Assembly: GCF_028502605.1 (NCBI RefSeq)
Contig: NC_079234.1
Span: 2,976,001-3,040,000 of the forward strand
From: Trichoderma breve
Taxonomy: Eukaryota; Ascomycota; Sordariomycetes; Hypocreales; Hypocreaceae
Direction: 5' to 3'
Length of the DNA stretch: 64,000 bases
The position numbers and the translations under genes are program-made. Positions within the stretch are counted from its first letter, which is position 1. Each line of letters opens with the position of its first letter. Shown here piece after piece: positions 13,301-24,225 of the stretch. The notes under the pieces were generated by a model. The model saw nothing but the letters and a program-made list of their open reading frames with translations. It had not been told where the DNA came from and did no database searches.

Positions 13301-15240
13301 GACACTCGACGCCATCGGCAGGATCTTTGGTGTTTCGAGCACATATGCAAAACCGATATTTCGATCCCTCTTGTGAGAGGGGCCACGTATCAAGGGCACG
13401 GAGACGGAGCCCAGCCAAGGCTCAATCGCACTCAGCTGGATCCCCTCCTGCTTCACGCTTTGTTTCTCCTTGGTCTTGAATGAGGCTCTTTGTCTTGCTC
13501 GTCCTTCCTAGCTCGGCGCTTCTGCTCCCCCTCTCCTCCCCTTAGCGGGATGATGAGGCTCTCTGCTCAGGAAACCCCACTGCTCTAGCCTTCAGCTCTT
13601 CTGGATAGGAGCTGTAGCACCAACCAGAGCCGCCGTGGAAGCCTTGGAGCTGAACTTGAGTCAATGGCGTGCATTGACGAGACTTTTGTTGCCTTGTCCT
13701 TTCCATCTTGGAGCTGGTGGACGCTGTTTTGGGAGGTTTTGTGCCTGGCTTAAAAACAAGATTAAATCCCGTCCCCCCAAAACAGGTGCAAAGTGACGAC
13801 TCAACAGCCATAACCCCCGACTGGACCGTTGCTGGAGGCGCCCACGAACCCGCTAGCAGCGCCCGCCCACCGAATCGCCCGCTGGCAAATTCAATCCAGA
13901 TTGCTTTGATCACTTATTTTCGGCCGACAGGAACTAAGGTTTGGCCGGGCCCTGGGCTGAGGTATGGACCTGTAAGAGCTCTCTCAACCCTTCGTTGTAA
14001 GTAATGGATGGACTCGTACCCAGCCTGGGTGCTAACTGAACCTTGCCCGCTCCGTATTGCCCATCAACCTAACCTTACCCCCTTTCTGGCGCTACTGTAT
14101 TTCACGCCACCACATGCCATGGGTGCTGACAGAAGGATGCTAATACCAACAGCATTGAAGGCATTTGATTTGATCCATTCAACGAGTGTCTGATAAACGG
14201 GCAGCGACTGCACCGCTTGGCACAACTACCATCCCTTTGTGTCGATTTATTGATTCAATATCAGGGTCCGGGTATTGACTGGTACTACCTGGTACTTGGT
14301 GTCAATAGTATTGACTACAAGGTGTAGCCTGCCACTCACTGTACATCAAATCCATTGCATCAATCCATTTGATTGACGGAGCACCGGCTGGACCTCAGCA
14401 GGTGCATCCACTGCAGCTACAGGCAGGCAACCTGGGCTCAACTCGTAAATACTGGACCTGAGCTGCCCGCTGCACTCAATACCTGGCGGTACTTGGCCTG
14501 GCTGCCTGTGACCTGTAACCTGCCTGCGCGTCTCCCGCACCTGCTAGTGCTTGTACCCTCGCTGAGCCGTAGCGCTCCCTCCACTTTACTCATTTGGTAG
14601 GTACCAAGAGCGTACCTTGTCTTTGCCTGTCTCGGGCTGTGGAATTTTCCCTCCTCGCTGAATATCGTCGGCCCTCTCCCCCAACTTCCAGTCGCCTCTC
14701 CTCCTCCACCCCCCCAGCCAGCGAATTTCCAGCTTCCTCCGAGCTGCTGCTGCCGGGCCAATTATTATTATCACTGCTGTCCTCTCGCTGAATCCCTTTG
14801 CCTCTCAGTTTTGTGCGCTCCTTTTGCTCACATCCCAGCGCAGTCTCGCCGTCGCACGCCCATCCAGTCGCTCGCTTTCTCCGCTGTCTAGACGCCGCAC
14901 CAACGAACAGAGTTGCAGACCTCGGCGCGCAATACAGCTGCGTTCGGCATCGCCAAATCGCTTGTCGCCGCGAGAAGGGAATACATCGATTATATTAGCA
15001 TCGTTTTACGGCCAAGTTAAAAAACCAGAGAAAGAGAGGAGATCGCAGCGGCAACGCCCGCAGCGCCTTTGCATTCGTTTCGCCATTCGCTAGTTAAACG
15101 GCATCATTTAGCGCCTGCCTCTCCCACGGCTTGACGCATCTTCTTGCCACGGAACTCTCTCCTTTATTTTTACCCTTGACCGCCCGCGGAGGCCAAGGAG
15201 ACGACGAGCTCATAGACGTGCCGGTCTGTCCGCCGCCATC
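7348..15240. other. Long intergenic region (about 7.9 kb) between divergent chitin synthase and activator genes
   Basis: I see no convincing gene on either strand. The open frames are short, low-complexity or mutually overlapping. The ends should hold the two promoters and 5' leaders; the part just upstream of 15241 is strongly pyrimidine-rich (about 14640-14900). One 82-codon frame at 9079-9327 (-) is discussed in the findings. The middle (about 9-14 kb) contains small direct and inverted repeats such as 14271-14315. It could hold non-coding transcripts or a decayed gene, which the sequence alone cannot show. Confidence 0.6.
14301..14315. repeat. Short palindrome GTCAATAGTATTGAC
   Basis: Perfect 7-bp arms around one central base. 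The element GTATTGACT also occurs upstream at 14272-14280, so the site is part of a small cluster of direct and inverted copies. No function is known. Confidence 0.6.
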
Positions 15241-17640
15241 ATGGCCGCAGCCACCGCTTCGCCGCCCCCAACTGCAACTTCTCCCAGCTCGCCAAGTCAA
15301 CGAGACTCAGTTTCCATACCACAGGCCCTATCACCACCGAGGAAGCCAGTCGCAGGGACCGTGCGGAAGCCCGTACCGCAGGCAGCTCCAGCGGTCGTTT
15401 CTGCAGAGGTAGCATCACCGCAGGAAGCTCCGGTGTCTCCCGGCCAGACGAACTCGGCGCATGATAGCTGGTCTCAGCCACTTGACCTGAGCTTCAACTT
15501 GAATCTCAACGATGCGCCTCAACAACCAGAGGTAGTAGCTCCCCCAAAAGAGCAGGAACCGTTTACAGGACTGCTGAGCAGCCCCGTCTCGGGTTCTCTC
15601 GACTTACAGCTTCCGTTCCTTGAAACCTCAAAGCAACAGTCGTCCCAGGATGACGTCTCTAGCCCGACTGCTGCTGAGAGCAACCTGCCCACACCTGACC
15701 GCGCCCCTCCGCCTATTCCACCTGCCGCTACGGTCAATGGAACCGATTCGGCTGCTACGAGCCCTCGGGATCTTGTGCGAAAGGAGGAAGTGGACAGAAA
15801 CAGCCGTGAGTCCGATGAGACGACCAACCCCTCCCAAGAGCCTATTTCTTTCAAATCATCGGCAACAACGAGCGCAAGCTCATTATCGGGTATAAACGAG
15901 GGACCAGAGTACATCCCCGACGAAGACTCTCCCGGCAGCTCCATCATCGAGGGCAACTTGCCTCGAGGCGCGTCGATGCAGCAGCTTCAGTATCGCAAGC
16001 AGGAATATCCACCCCGCGTATCAAGTGTTCCGAACGATGGCATTCGCACTCCCTCCAACCCGGAATTGGTGGACAGCGCAGGCAATATCAAGCGCCACCT
16101 GACTCCCACGTCCAACAACATAAGCAGAAGCTCCCTGCCGCGTCCCCAATCTGCCTACTCTGTGCTCTCTGAGGGGCAGCGAGGGCGGTCGCCTGCTTTG
16201 ATGCCTGGTGGCTCACATATGCGCGCTCCGTCAGTCCAGTCGCGAAAGTCGCCTGATGTCCGTAATTCTACATATGCCGAGCTTCTCAATGTTCCTTATC
16301 CCCAGCAGGCTCCCCCGCCCATCACTATGGACAACTCGGGGCTTCGTGGTGTCGTGGGCAACAATGCCTCGCTGCTCAGTGTACAGAAGACACTTGAGAT
16401 GTACCGTCAGAATGTCAAGAAAACCAACGATTTTACTGTTCAGTATTCTTTCGCTGTCTTCTTGATTTCTGTGGCTCAGGAGCAGGGGCTGGACTTTTCT
16501 GATCCCAAGGGCCGCAAGAATAGCCCGCAGCCGTTCCGCGATCTGGACAGCCCCATTGTTGAAGCCACCGTGGCTAGCCCTACTGAACTGGTCCGGGAGG
16601 CCAAGCAGATCTTGCAGCGCCTGGCCAGTGGAGGTTATCCGTTTGCGCAGTACTACCTGGCCGATGGTTATGCCTCTGGGCTCTTTAACAAAGGCAAAGA
16701 AGACTACAACCAAGCGTTCCCTCTCTTTGTCCTTGCCGCCAAGCATGGCCACGCCGAGTCCGCATACCGAACTGCTCTTTCTTATGAGTTTGGCTGGGGT
16801 TGCCGAAAGGACCCTGCTAAGGCGGTTCAGTTTCTACGCACGGCTGCCTCTAAGAGGCACCCGGGAGCCATGACCCGCCTCGGCAAGGCATGCCTTTCCG
16901 GAGATTTGGGCGAGAAGAGGTATCGTGAAGGTATCAAGTGGCTGAAGCTGGCTGCAGAGTCTGCTGATGCGCAGTACAACGCCGCCCCTTACCAGCTGGG
17001 ATGTTTGTACGAGACGGGCTATGGCGACGATATATTTCTCGACCTCAACTATGCGGCTGAGTTGTATACACAGGCTGCAGAGCTGGGCCACCCAGAGGCC
17101 AACTTCCGCATGGGTGACGCTTATGAGCATGGTCATCTCAACTGTCCGCGAGACCCGGCGCTTAGCGTTCACTTTTATACTGGTGCTGCTGAACGTGGAC
17201 ACGCTCCCGCCATGATGGGCTTGTGTGCCTGGTACATGGTTGGTGCTCCGCCGATGCTAGAAAAGGACGAGGAAGAGGCTTATGAGTGGGCTCGCCGGTC
17301 TGCCGATATGGGTAAGTTGAAAGCTTTCTTCTTCAGTCATCTTCACTTTTTCATCAACTATGATCACTAATTATGTTGTTTTAATTGTTCAGGTTACGTC
17401 AAGGCTCAGTACGCCATTGGATACTTTACGGAGATGGGCATTGGCTGCAGACGAGACATTCTGGAAGCTAATGTTTGGTACGTCAAGGCTGCAGACGCAG
17501 GCGATGAGAGAGCCAAGCAGCGGTTATCCATCATCCAAGCAGCTGTGAGCGGCCAGGGAACTCCCATGGAAGTTGGCGCCCCGAGAAACGGCAAATTAGC
17601 AAAAGGAGGCAAAGACGACAAGGACTGTGTTGTCATGTGA
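15241..17640 (+). CDS. skt5: Sel1-repeat chitin synthase activator (Skt5/Chs4 family), prenylated
   Basis: Activator and localisation factor of Chs3-type chitin synthase. Exons are 15241-17311 and 17393-17640; intron 17312-17392 (GTAAGT...TTCAG). The model encodes 772 aa. The start ATG sits in a good context (GCCATCATGGCC). Residues 1 to about 440 are Ser/Pro-rich and probably disordered. About 450-740 is a run of Sel1-like helical repeats (motifs such as YYLADGYASG, LGCLYETGYG and AIGYFTEMGIG). The splice restores a Sel1 repeat exactly (SADMG|YVKAQYAIG). The protein ends in CVVM, a CAAX box; yeast Skt5 is also farnesylated at such a box, so plasma-membrane anchoring is likely. It lies head-to-head with the class IV chitin synthase at 3638-7347. 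Filamentous fungi have several paralogues, so the exact orthology within the family is open. Confidence 0.92.
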
Positions 17641-18579
17641 GAAGCTGGGAACGAAAGGGAAAAAAAGAAGAACGAAAAGAAGGGAGGAAAAATGATTACC
17701 TTGCACTCAAATCAAACTCAGGCGGAAGAACGACATAACACGAACAAAAAAGAGCAACGATTAGGCGGCCGCGGCATGAATAATACGAACAAGCGAGCTT
17801 TGGAAACTTTCTGACGACTTTTCTCCTTGGATTTTTGAGAGATGGATACCCGTCGAAAACTCTCCTTGATAATATTTTTTTCCCGCCTTTTTTCTTATTC
17901 TCTGCATACCCGCGTCGATTTTTGTCCTGGAAGCTTTGATATTCACGGGCGTGGCCTCACGACGTTTATGCCAAGTTTTGATCTATATCTAATTTTGAGA
18001 GCATATGCTGCAATTTTCTGGTTTATCGATGCAGGGCCTTTTAGAGCACCACATGGAGAGACGGATAGGAGGGTGGGAACAAGGTCGGATTTGACTTAGA
18101 GGACTGTATTCCCTCGCAAAAAAACACATCACCTGGCGAAGGGGAAACAAAGCAAACAATAAAAAATTCTTCAAAAAAGGTTGATACAGCAGGCATTGTT
18201 AAGTTGACTGAATGCTTTTTCATTTTCATCTTATTTATATATACATACGACGAAGGCGAGGCCGGAGAGAGGGAGAGACTCTCCTTGTCGCCTTTGAGAT
18301 TAATGTCTTGTTTTCGAAGGGGAATGAGAGCCTACCACTGCACTTTTCTTCTTGTTCTTCTTTGGATGCGTCTTGTTTTTCTTTGCATAGTTGAGAAGAA
18401 ACTGCAGAGGGATGGAAATTGGACAGCGTTGTGCTGCCGCTGTGTTATTTTCCTACGACTCTTTGTTACCCCTTTCCTCTCCTTTTTCTTTTTCAATTTA
18501 GTATTGCTCACGGTGGCGTTATGGGAGTTGCATCAAGCTGTGTGTATTATTGGATATTGGCTCTGCTTTTCACTTTTTT

Positions 18580-18590
18580 GCGCGCGCGCG
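18580..18590. repeat. Alternating GC run
   Basis: Eleven bases of strict G/C alternation inside a T-rich stretch, in the probable 3' UTR of the Skt5-like gene. Such runs can adopt Z-DNA, but no role can be inferred. Confidence 0.6.
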
Positions 18591-20270
18591 TTGCTGTGTA
18601 GAGGGAGTTGGCAAGTTAAGTAGCAAAAAAATGCATCCTGCTTGGGGGCAGATAATATGGGCATTGCATGCTGCGTCTTTATTTAGAGAATGAAACCTGA
18701 ATAGTGAGATTCTTTTCTTTTGCTTGGTGATGCTTTGATGGTGTTGAGAGCTTGTAGTTTTGGTGGACAATGTGGTTCTTCGTTGCTTCTTAGAGATGGA
18801 GATTTGATATATTAGAGTGATGGGTAATTGGGGATAGTTATTATTGAAAGGGGCTGTGGTATGTATTAATTATACCCTGAACATTGCAGCATTACGAATA
18901 GAAGTCTAAAGAAGGAAGTTACACGGTGGAATCTTCTTGTGTAAGATTCACTGATAATCCGCTACTAGACGATAAGTTTTGGGAATGCCTATCCAGCACC
19001 CCAATTTTGCTGTTCAGCATCCCGTGCTGTAAATAATACTGAGTACTGGACGAATACAGTTACGGGAGTAAATACTAATATAGATATAGATCTTGGTTGG
19101 ACTTTGAAAGATGACCGCGGATATGCGTGAATCTTCTGTATATTTGCCTTCCAGAGGGCATCGTGGAACCTGGGATCCTGAAGTACATAGAGTGACACGA
19201 AAGCGAAAAGAAAGACGGAGACGGGGGATGACGAACTGGCCACGCTGCGTAATGTTTGGTTGGCGGGATGAGAATGAGATTTCATGGCGAGTGACCATTT
19301 TGCGAGGGCGGGTTGCTTTTGGCATACCAACAGCTGGTTGGTTCATCGTCCCGCCAAGTATCACGTAACATGTCCGCAATGACGGCCTCGGTACGGATCG
19401 AGCTTCCCCCGAGGTTACACCAAAGTTCATGTGTTCTGGACTCAGTCAGTTGATGCATATCTGTCTGTGTTACCATCAAGGCGCATGCGGGGGAGGCCCT
19501 TTTCCGTAACACAAAGCATGCAAACAAGTTCATCACTCTTTGGCCCAAAGGCCTCAACTTGCCTTGCAGTCAATCTGCGACGAGGCTAGAGATGAACAAT
19601 ATTGAAGCTCGACTAGCCCGGATATCTGGTCGACGGAACCGACCAACACATGTGTCGTCACCGGAGCGTCTCGATTGGACAGATGGTGAAACGGGAGTGC
19701 CTGGCAGACACATGTCACTATATTAAAACCCGCGATGATAATGTCATGCGTTGCCTGGAAGCAGGACTAAGGTTGGCCCGGCGCTTTTCACAATGACACG
19801 TGCGGGCTATGCAGCTTGTTACCCCTGCAAGCTCCACAGAGCTGAGACCATCATGGGTCGATCTTATGGCAATTGAATGTTCAAATTGCAAAGTCCGTGT
19901 ACAGTGGAGGGAACTTTGCATGTGATTCTTATCAAAAGTCGGAGAATACTCGAGATGCTGAGGATATGCCATTGTATGCACTATTGGGCATAACTGTGGC
20001 ATCTCGGCATCACTCATCCATATGCCGTGCCGTCCAACTACCCGGGATGTAGTGAACAGCTTGCCATGTTCGTTCCATGGAGAGGCTTCCATTCTCACGG
20101 CCATGTTCGAATATGCCAAGGGACCCATTCAAACCCTTGACATGCACCCTGTGGCGGCTGTGGCTGCAAGCTCTTAAGCGGAATATGCTTCGCAGGGGGG
20201 GCTGGTCACTCGGCCCACCGAACCGTGATGCATTATTGGCCGGTGTTTCCAAGGCTGCGTCATTAATGGG

Positions 20271-20295
20271 GCGTGTCAAAGCGCGTCAGACACGC
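20271..20295. repeat. Inverted repeat, 7-bp arms
   Basis: GCGTGTC (20271-20277) and GACACGC (20289-20295) are exact complements with an 11-nt spacer. This is one of three such structures within 450 bp. Confidence 0.6.
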
Positions 20296-20364
20296 GTGGA
20301 GGCGCGTTTCAATCGTCACCAGGCCATGGCTGAGGCGGGTATCGATAATGGCTGTGATGGAGCC

Positions 20365-20390
20365 CCTCACAACGTGATCACGATGTGAGG
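20365..20390. repeat. 26-bp near-perfect palindrome
   Basis: The two 13-base halves are complementary at 12 of 13 pairs; only A20372/A20383 fail to pair. The centre is CGTGATCACG. It looks like a binding site for a dimeric protein or a cruciform-prone element, but no known factor is implied. Confidence 0.7.
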
Positions 20391-20440
20391 CAATTCACGC
20401 TCACATGTGCCAATTGGGACCTCAGTGCGGAGATGAAGCC

Positions 20441-20460
20441 GAGTTTCGATGAGTTTCGAT
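20441..20460. repeat. Tandem duplication of a 10-mer
   Basis: GAGTTTCGAT occurs twice head to tail without a spacer. Confidence 0.8.
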
Positions 20461-20690
20461 CAGATAGGCCCCTGAATTGGCTCGCGGCGGCTATGTAAAG
20501 GCCGATGCGAGGGCATCGAATGGCAAGCTCTTTTTGTCCGGATGGACGGCTCTTGGAGAAAGGTAATGGTAGGCTGGTGCCAATGACTCGGTACTAAGCT
20601 GGTTAGGATAGTCTCAGTAGAGTAGAATACGGCCAAGCTGACCGTGAACATTTGAACACGAGCTCGGCTCGTCGGATATGGGTATCGGCG

Positions 20691-20717
20691 GTGCCAATAG
20701 TTGCCAGCTATTGGCAC
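20691..20717. repeat. Perfect inverted repeat, 10-bp arms, 7-nt loop
   Basis: GTGCCAATAG (20691-20700) and CTATTGGCAC (20708-20717) are exact reverse complements around a 7-nt spacer. A hairpin in RNA or a dimer site in DNA is possible. No T-run follows, and bacterial-style termination does not apply here. Confidence 0.75.
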
Positions 20718-23367
20718 TGAAGGAAACACCTGCCCTCCCTCCCTTCGGCTTGTCAGCTCGGAGTGTGCTTGTCATCCCAAGCCACTTGCACGTACGAACG
20801 GGCAAACAAGTTAATGTCTCTTGTCTTGCGCAATCATGACCTCTACGACGGGCAACCCAGACAGTAAGCCAAACCATTGATCAGCTGGAAAGGCTGCGTC
20901 ATGATGGAAAGGAGAAGAGGGATCGAGATCGCAATGGCTTTGACCTTGACTCCTTCCAAGGGCTCACGGTCTACTCGGAACAACTATTGTATACCAGGGG
21001 GGAGGGCAGCAACTCCAGTTTAGAGGGAGGCACTGACTTCATTGATGACGCTACTGGCATCGTGCACATCTCTGTCTTGGGGAACCATCGAAATCGTTAT
21101 CATCATACAGTACGAGAAGTCGGCCGGGATACACGTGCAACACGGGGAAGACGAAGCGAAAGAGGCAGAGGGGAAACAAGAGCTTGTCAGCGGCGCATTA
21201 TGCCGGAATCTGGCCCGGGCTCCGCACGTTTTCGGGCACAAAGAGCAGATCCCATTCACGGTGGACATGGGGGATGCTGGTTTGCATGGCGTAGAGCTGT
21301 AGCAAGACCAATATACTGTATGACCAATATCACAGTGTCCCTGGATCAGAATGCGCTGGAATCAACAGAGGAGCTATCGAATCGTCACTTGACGAAGCGT
21401 TTCCGATTTCATCTGGTCTGCCATCTCTTGGCAACGTTGGGTCTTCCGTCCCTTTGCTGCATCTGATGAAAAGAGGAGTTGAACTAACAAGGGCGAGCCG
21501 TTCCTCTTGGTCCCGTGCCACTAAAGATGGGCTTGAAAGCTGTTAAACTTGGTGCTACTTGCATGTAGCTAGTGTGAGTGGAGAGAGAGTGGGAGAGAGG
21601 GCGAAAAGAGAATATGTGAGCAAGTGTGCAGGTGTGTGTGACCGAGACAAGACGCATGGGGACCGATGGGGCAGAAACAGCTGCTGAAGAAAAAAAAAAG
21701 AGGCGAGAGAGACAGAGGCTCCCTCAATGGACCAAAACTAGCAGCTTGGTCAAATTGCCTTTCTGCCTCCTCTTTTTCTCTTTCTCGCATGGCTCCTGTT
21801 GTCAGGGCGTTCCCGTGAGACCAGATCCAAGACAGCCCCCCGCAATGCTTTGCAGATGACGACTTGACTCTCGGCAGATAGCAATCGCAATGGGTTGATC
21901 CAGGCAGGTCTAGAGGGCTTGGCGAGGGAGAGCAAAAGGGCTTCGACGAGGGACAAGGCGAGACAGAGATTCGCAAAAAAGAGGTGCCCAACGTCCGTGT
22001 CCGCATGCGGCACAGTGTTGAAGCCCGCCGTGAGCCTGGATAGAGGCTGGAGCTCGTACTGTAAGCTCCGCCGAATGTTGCACCAGCGGTTTTTCCCTCA
22101 TGGCCCTGCAAGGCGCGCCTAAAGTGCTTGCATGAGGAGCTTGGGCTGACTTGGGCTGGTGAAGAGACACGAGGCCACACAAAAAATAGCAGAAACACGA
22201 GGCCCAAGAGCGAGAGATTGCGGGGGAGGCGGTGCAGCGGCACGTTGGCGAACGGATTGAGAAATCGTTGAGTATGTTTGTAGTGATTTGTACGGGCATG
22301 GATTCGTCCTTGTTTGTCAACAGATTTGTGGAGAGAGAGGAAAAACGGAAACAAGAGTTTGATTGTCAGTGAACATCAGGTTGAATCTCAGGAGAGGTGA
22401 GAGAGATGCAAACGACACTAAAAACTGAGAGTGCACCAAGTGCCATCGCCGCATTTGGACTGGTGGGCCCTCTTACTGGGAGAGAGTATTGGCGGAAACC
22501 ATGTGCAAACTGCCAGAACAGCACCGTGCATCATTCTCCTTTGTAGGTACCCGTGCCGTACTGCTGCCAGTGCGAAAGCAGTCTCGTCTCAAGACACTTT
22601 ACGCGCAAACGGTACGCAGCAAGTACTCAACGGCTACCCGCCCGCTACCTCAGACCCGCGCCAGACGTCAATCCGCATCCGGCTACTACCAACCCCTGTC
22701 CCAGGGCAGCAGCCGGACCCTCCAGGCCGTCAAGGCCCCCTAAAGGACGACCCCCTGTCGCTGAATATTGGCGCCTGGTGCTGAATTTTCCAGGCGTCGC
22801 TCGCACGGTGCCCGCCATTGCCCAGTTTTTTGCACCTTGTTTGGCCCTTTTCGACCCTCCCGCTGCCAACTGTCTCTAGTGCCTGAAGGGTCCTCTGGGA
22901 ACGCTAACACTAACGCCCAATTCTACGGATGGCCCCCTGCCATGTCGCATCCATGATCCCCCCCAGGCACCGCCCAGCGCTCATATTACCTGCGCTTCGC
23001 CCTCCCGCTCCCGCATCTCCAAGTTTCTGCAACAACAATAACAACAGCTTCATTCCTTTGAACAACGACGAATTTCGCCCACCCTCGGCTGCTGGCATCC
23101 GCTACTATCCATTACGCCGTTTTATATTACCAAGTTACAACTGTGCAGTCAGCGTCCATTCACTTCCCTTCTGTCGCCGTAGTCAATCAGGTCTGCCTGC
23201 TGGCTTGTGAGAGCGCGAATCCTTGAACATCCAAGTCGCGACAACAACAACCAACATCTAAGCGCAGCTGGGCGCAAAGACTCAAAAGACGTTTCTCCCA
23301 AGAGACCCAAAACTATAGAATACTACAATTACCTGCGAAGGAAAAGAACAAAACACTATCAATCAAC

Positions 23368-24225
23368 ATGCTTCTCCCGTCCGCGTTCTCCTGCGATGGC
23401 GGATCGCACGCCGCGCCTCAAGCCAGATCACAGGCTGGCCGCTTCGTATCGCCGCCGTCCAGCCCAACGACTCTGTCTGCTCAATACTCCATCGACAACA
23501 TCATGAACACCTGCCGCTCCCTCCAGTCTCTCATCTCCATGACCGCCTCCAACACCGACCACGGCGCGCTTGCGCCCGCGCCCACCCTCACGCAACTCCC
23601 TACGCCGCCCCTCGCACATGCCCCGACGCCTATGAAGTTGCGCCTGCGGTCGCGCGCCGCCAAGACGGACGGCAAAGGCGACGAGACTCCAGTGGCAAGG
23701 AAGAGGATTGCGAAGCGCGCGCCTCCGAGAGGCGTCAACAAACGCCGGCGCGACGACAGCGACGACATGGGGCGCAACGACGAGTCCGACATGGACACTG
23801 AGGCCGAGCTGGAGGCTGAGGCACTACAAATCCCGCCCTTGTCATCGTCATCGCCGCAGGCGCCGTCGACACCCAAGCGCGCGCGCATCTCGCCCGAACA
23901 ACTGCCCCTGGGCCTCGAGCGCTCCGACTTTCACAACGTTCACCTCCAGGAAGGCAGCGCCCTTGACCAGGAGACGGAAAAGCCCGGCACAGACGTCCAG
24001 GTTGAGGCGGACGGCACTGAATGGAGCGTCGAAGACGACCGCGTCCTCGTTGAGCTGGTGCTCGAGAAGCTGAAGCTGTCCAAGATGGAGTGGAAAGACT
24101 GCGCGCGAAGTCTGGGCAAGGACCGGCACAGCGTCAATAGGCGCTGGAAAAGCCTCATCATGAACGGCGACATTGGAGTCAAGACGAGGAGTCGGCGAGC
24201 GAGAATTCACTCGACTTGGCGATGA
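23368..24225 (+). CDS. Myb/SANT-like nuclear protein of unknown function
   Basis: Single-exon gene, 285 aa. The N-terminal 200 residues are Ser/Pro/Thr-rich with basic clusters that look like nuclear localisation signals (KRIAKRAPPRGVNKRRR, about 112-128), then an acidic stretch. The C-terminal domain, about 217-265, has tryptophans spaced as in a Myb/SANT helix triplet (EWSVEDDR, KMEWKDCARSLG, VNRRWKSL). This suggests DNA or histone-tail binding. I do not recognise a named orthologue. The first ATG (AATCAACATG) opens the frame, and the upstream leader contains further short frames. The function is unknown; transcription or chromatin work is inferred from the domain only. Confidence 0.8.
   Translation: MLLPSAFSCDGGSHAAPQARSQAGRFVSPPSSPTTLSAQYSIDNIMNTCRSLQSLISMTASNTDHGALAPAPTLTQLPTPPLAHAPTPMKLRLRSRAAKTDGKGDETPVARKRIAKRAPPRGVNKRRRDDSDDMGRNDESDMDTEAELEAEALQIPPLSSSSPQAPSTPKRARISPEQLPLGLERSDFHNVHLQEGSALDQETEKPGTDVQVEADGTEWSVEDDRVLVELVLEKLKLSKMEWKDCARSLGKDRHSVNRRWKSLIMNGDIGVKTRSRRARIHSTWR

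Larger units (their letters stand above)
17641..23367. other. Intergenic region (about 5.7 kb)
   Basis: The first kilobase is A/T-rich and probably the 3' UTR of the activator gene. No frame has a convincing protein signature or intron structure. A cluster of inverted repeats lies at 20271-20717 and is listed separately. The last few hundred bases before 23368 are probably the promoter and leader of the next gene. Confidence 0.6.

Noticed and set aside
18204..18623. 139-codon frame on the plus strand
   Set aside because: Leu/Phe/Cys-rich translation of a T-rich 3' UTR; the apparent membrane character comes from T-rich codons.
21569..22354. 261-codon frame on the minus strand
   Set aside because: Low-complexity Ser/Pro/Leu/Phe translation of a CT-rich tract; another frame overlaps it on the same strand. 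It has no plausible start context or domain.
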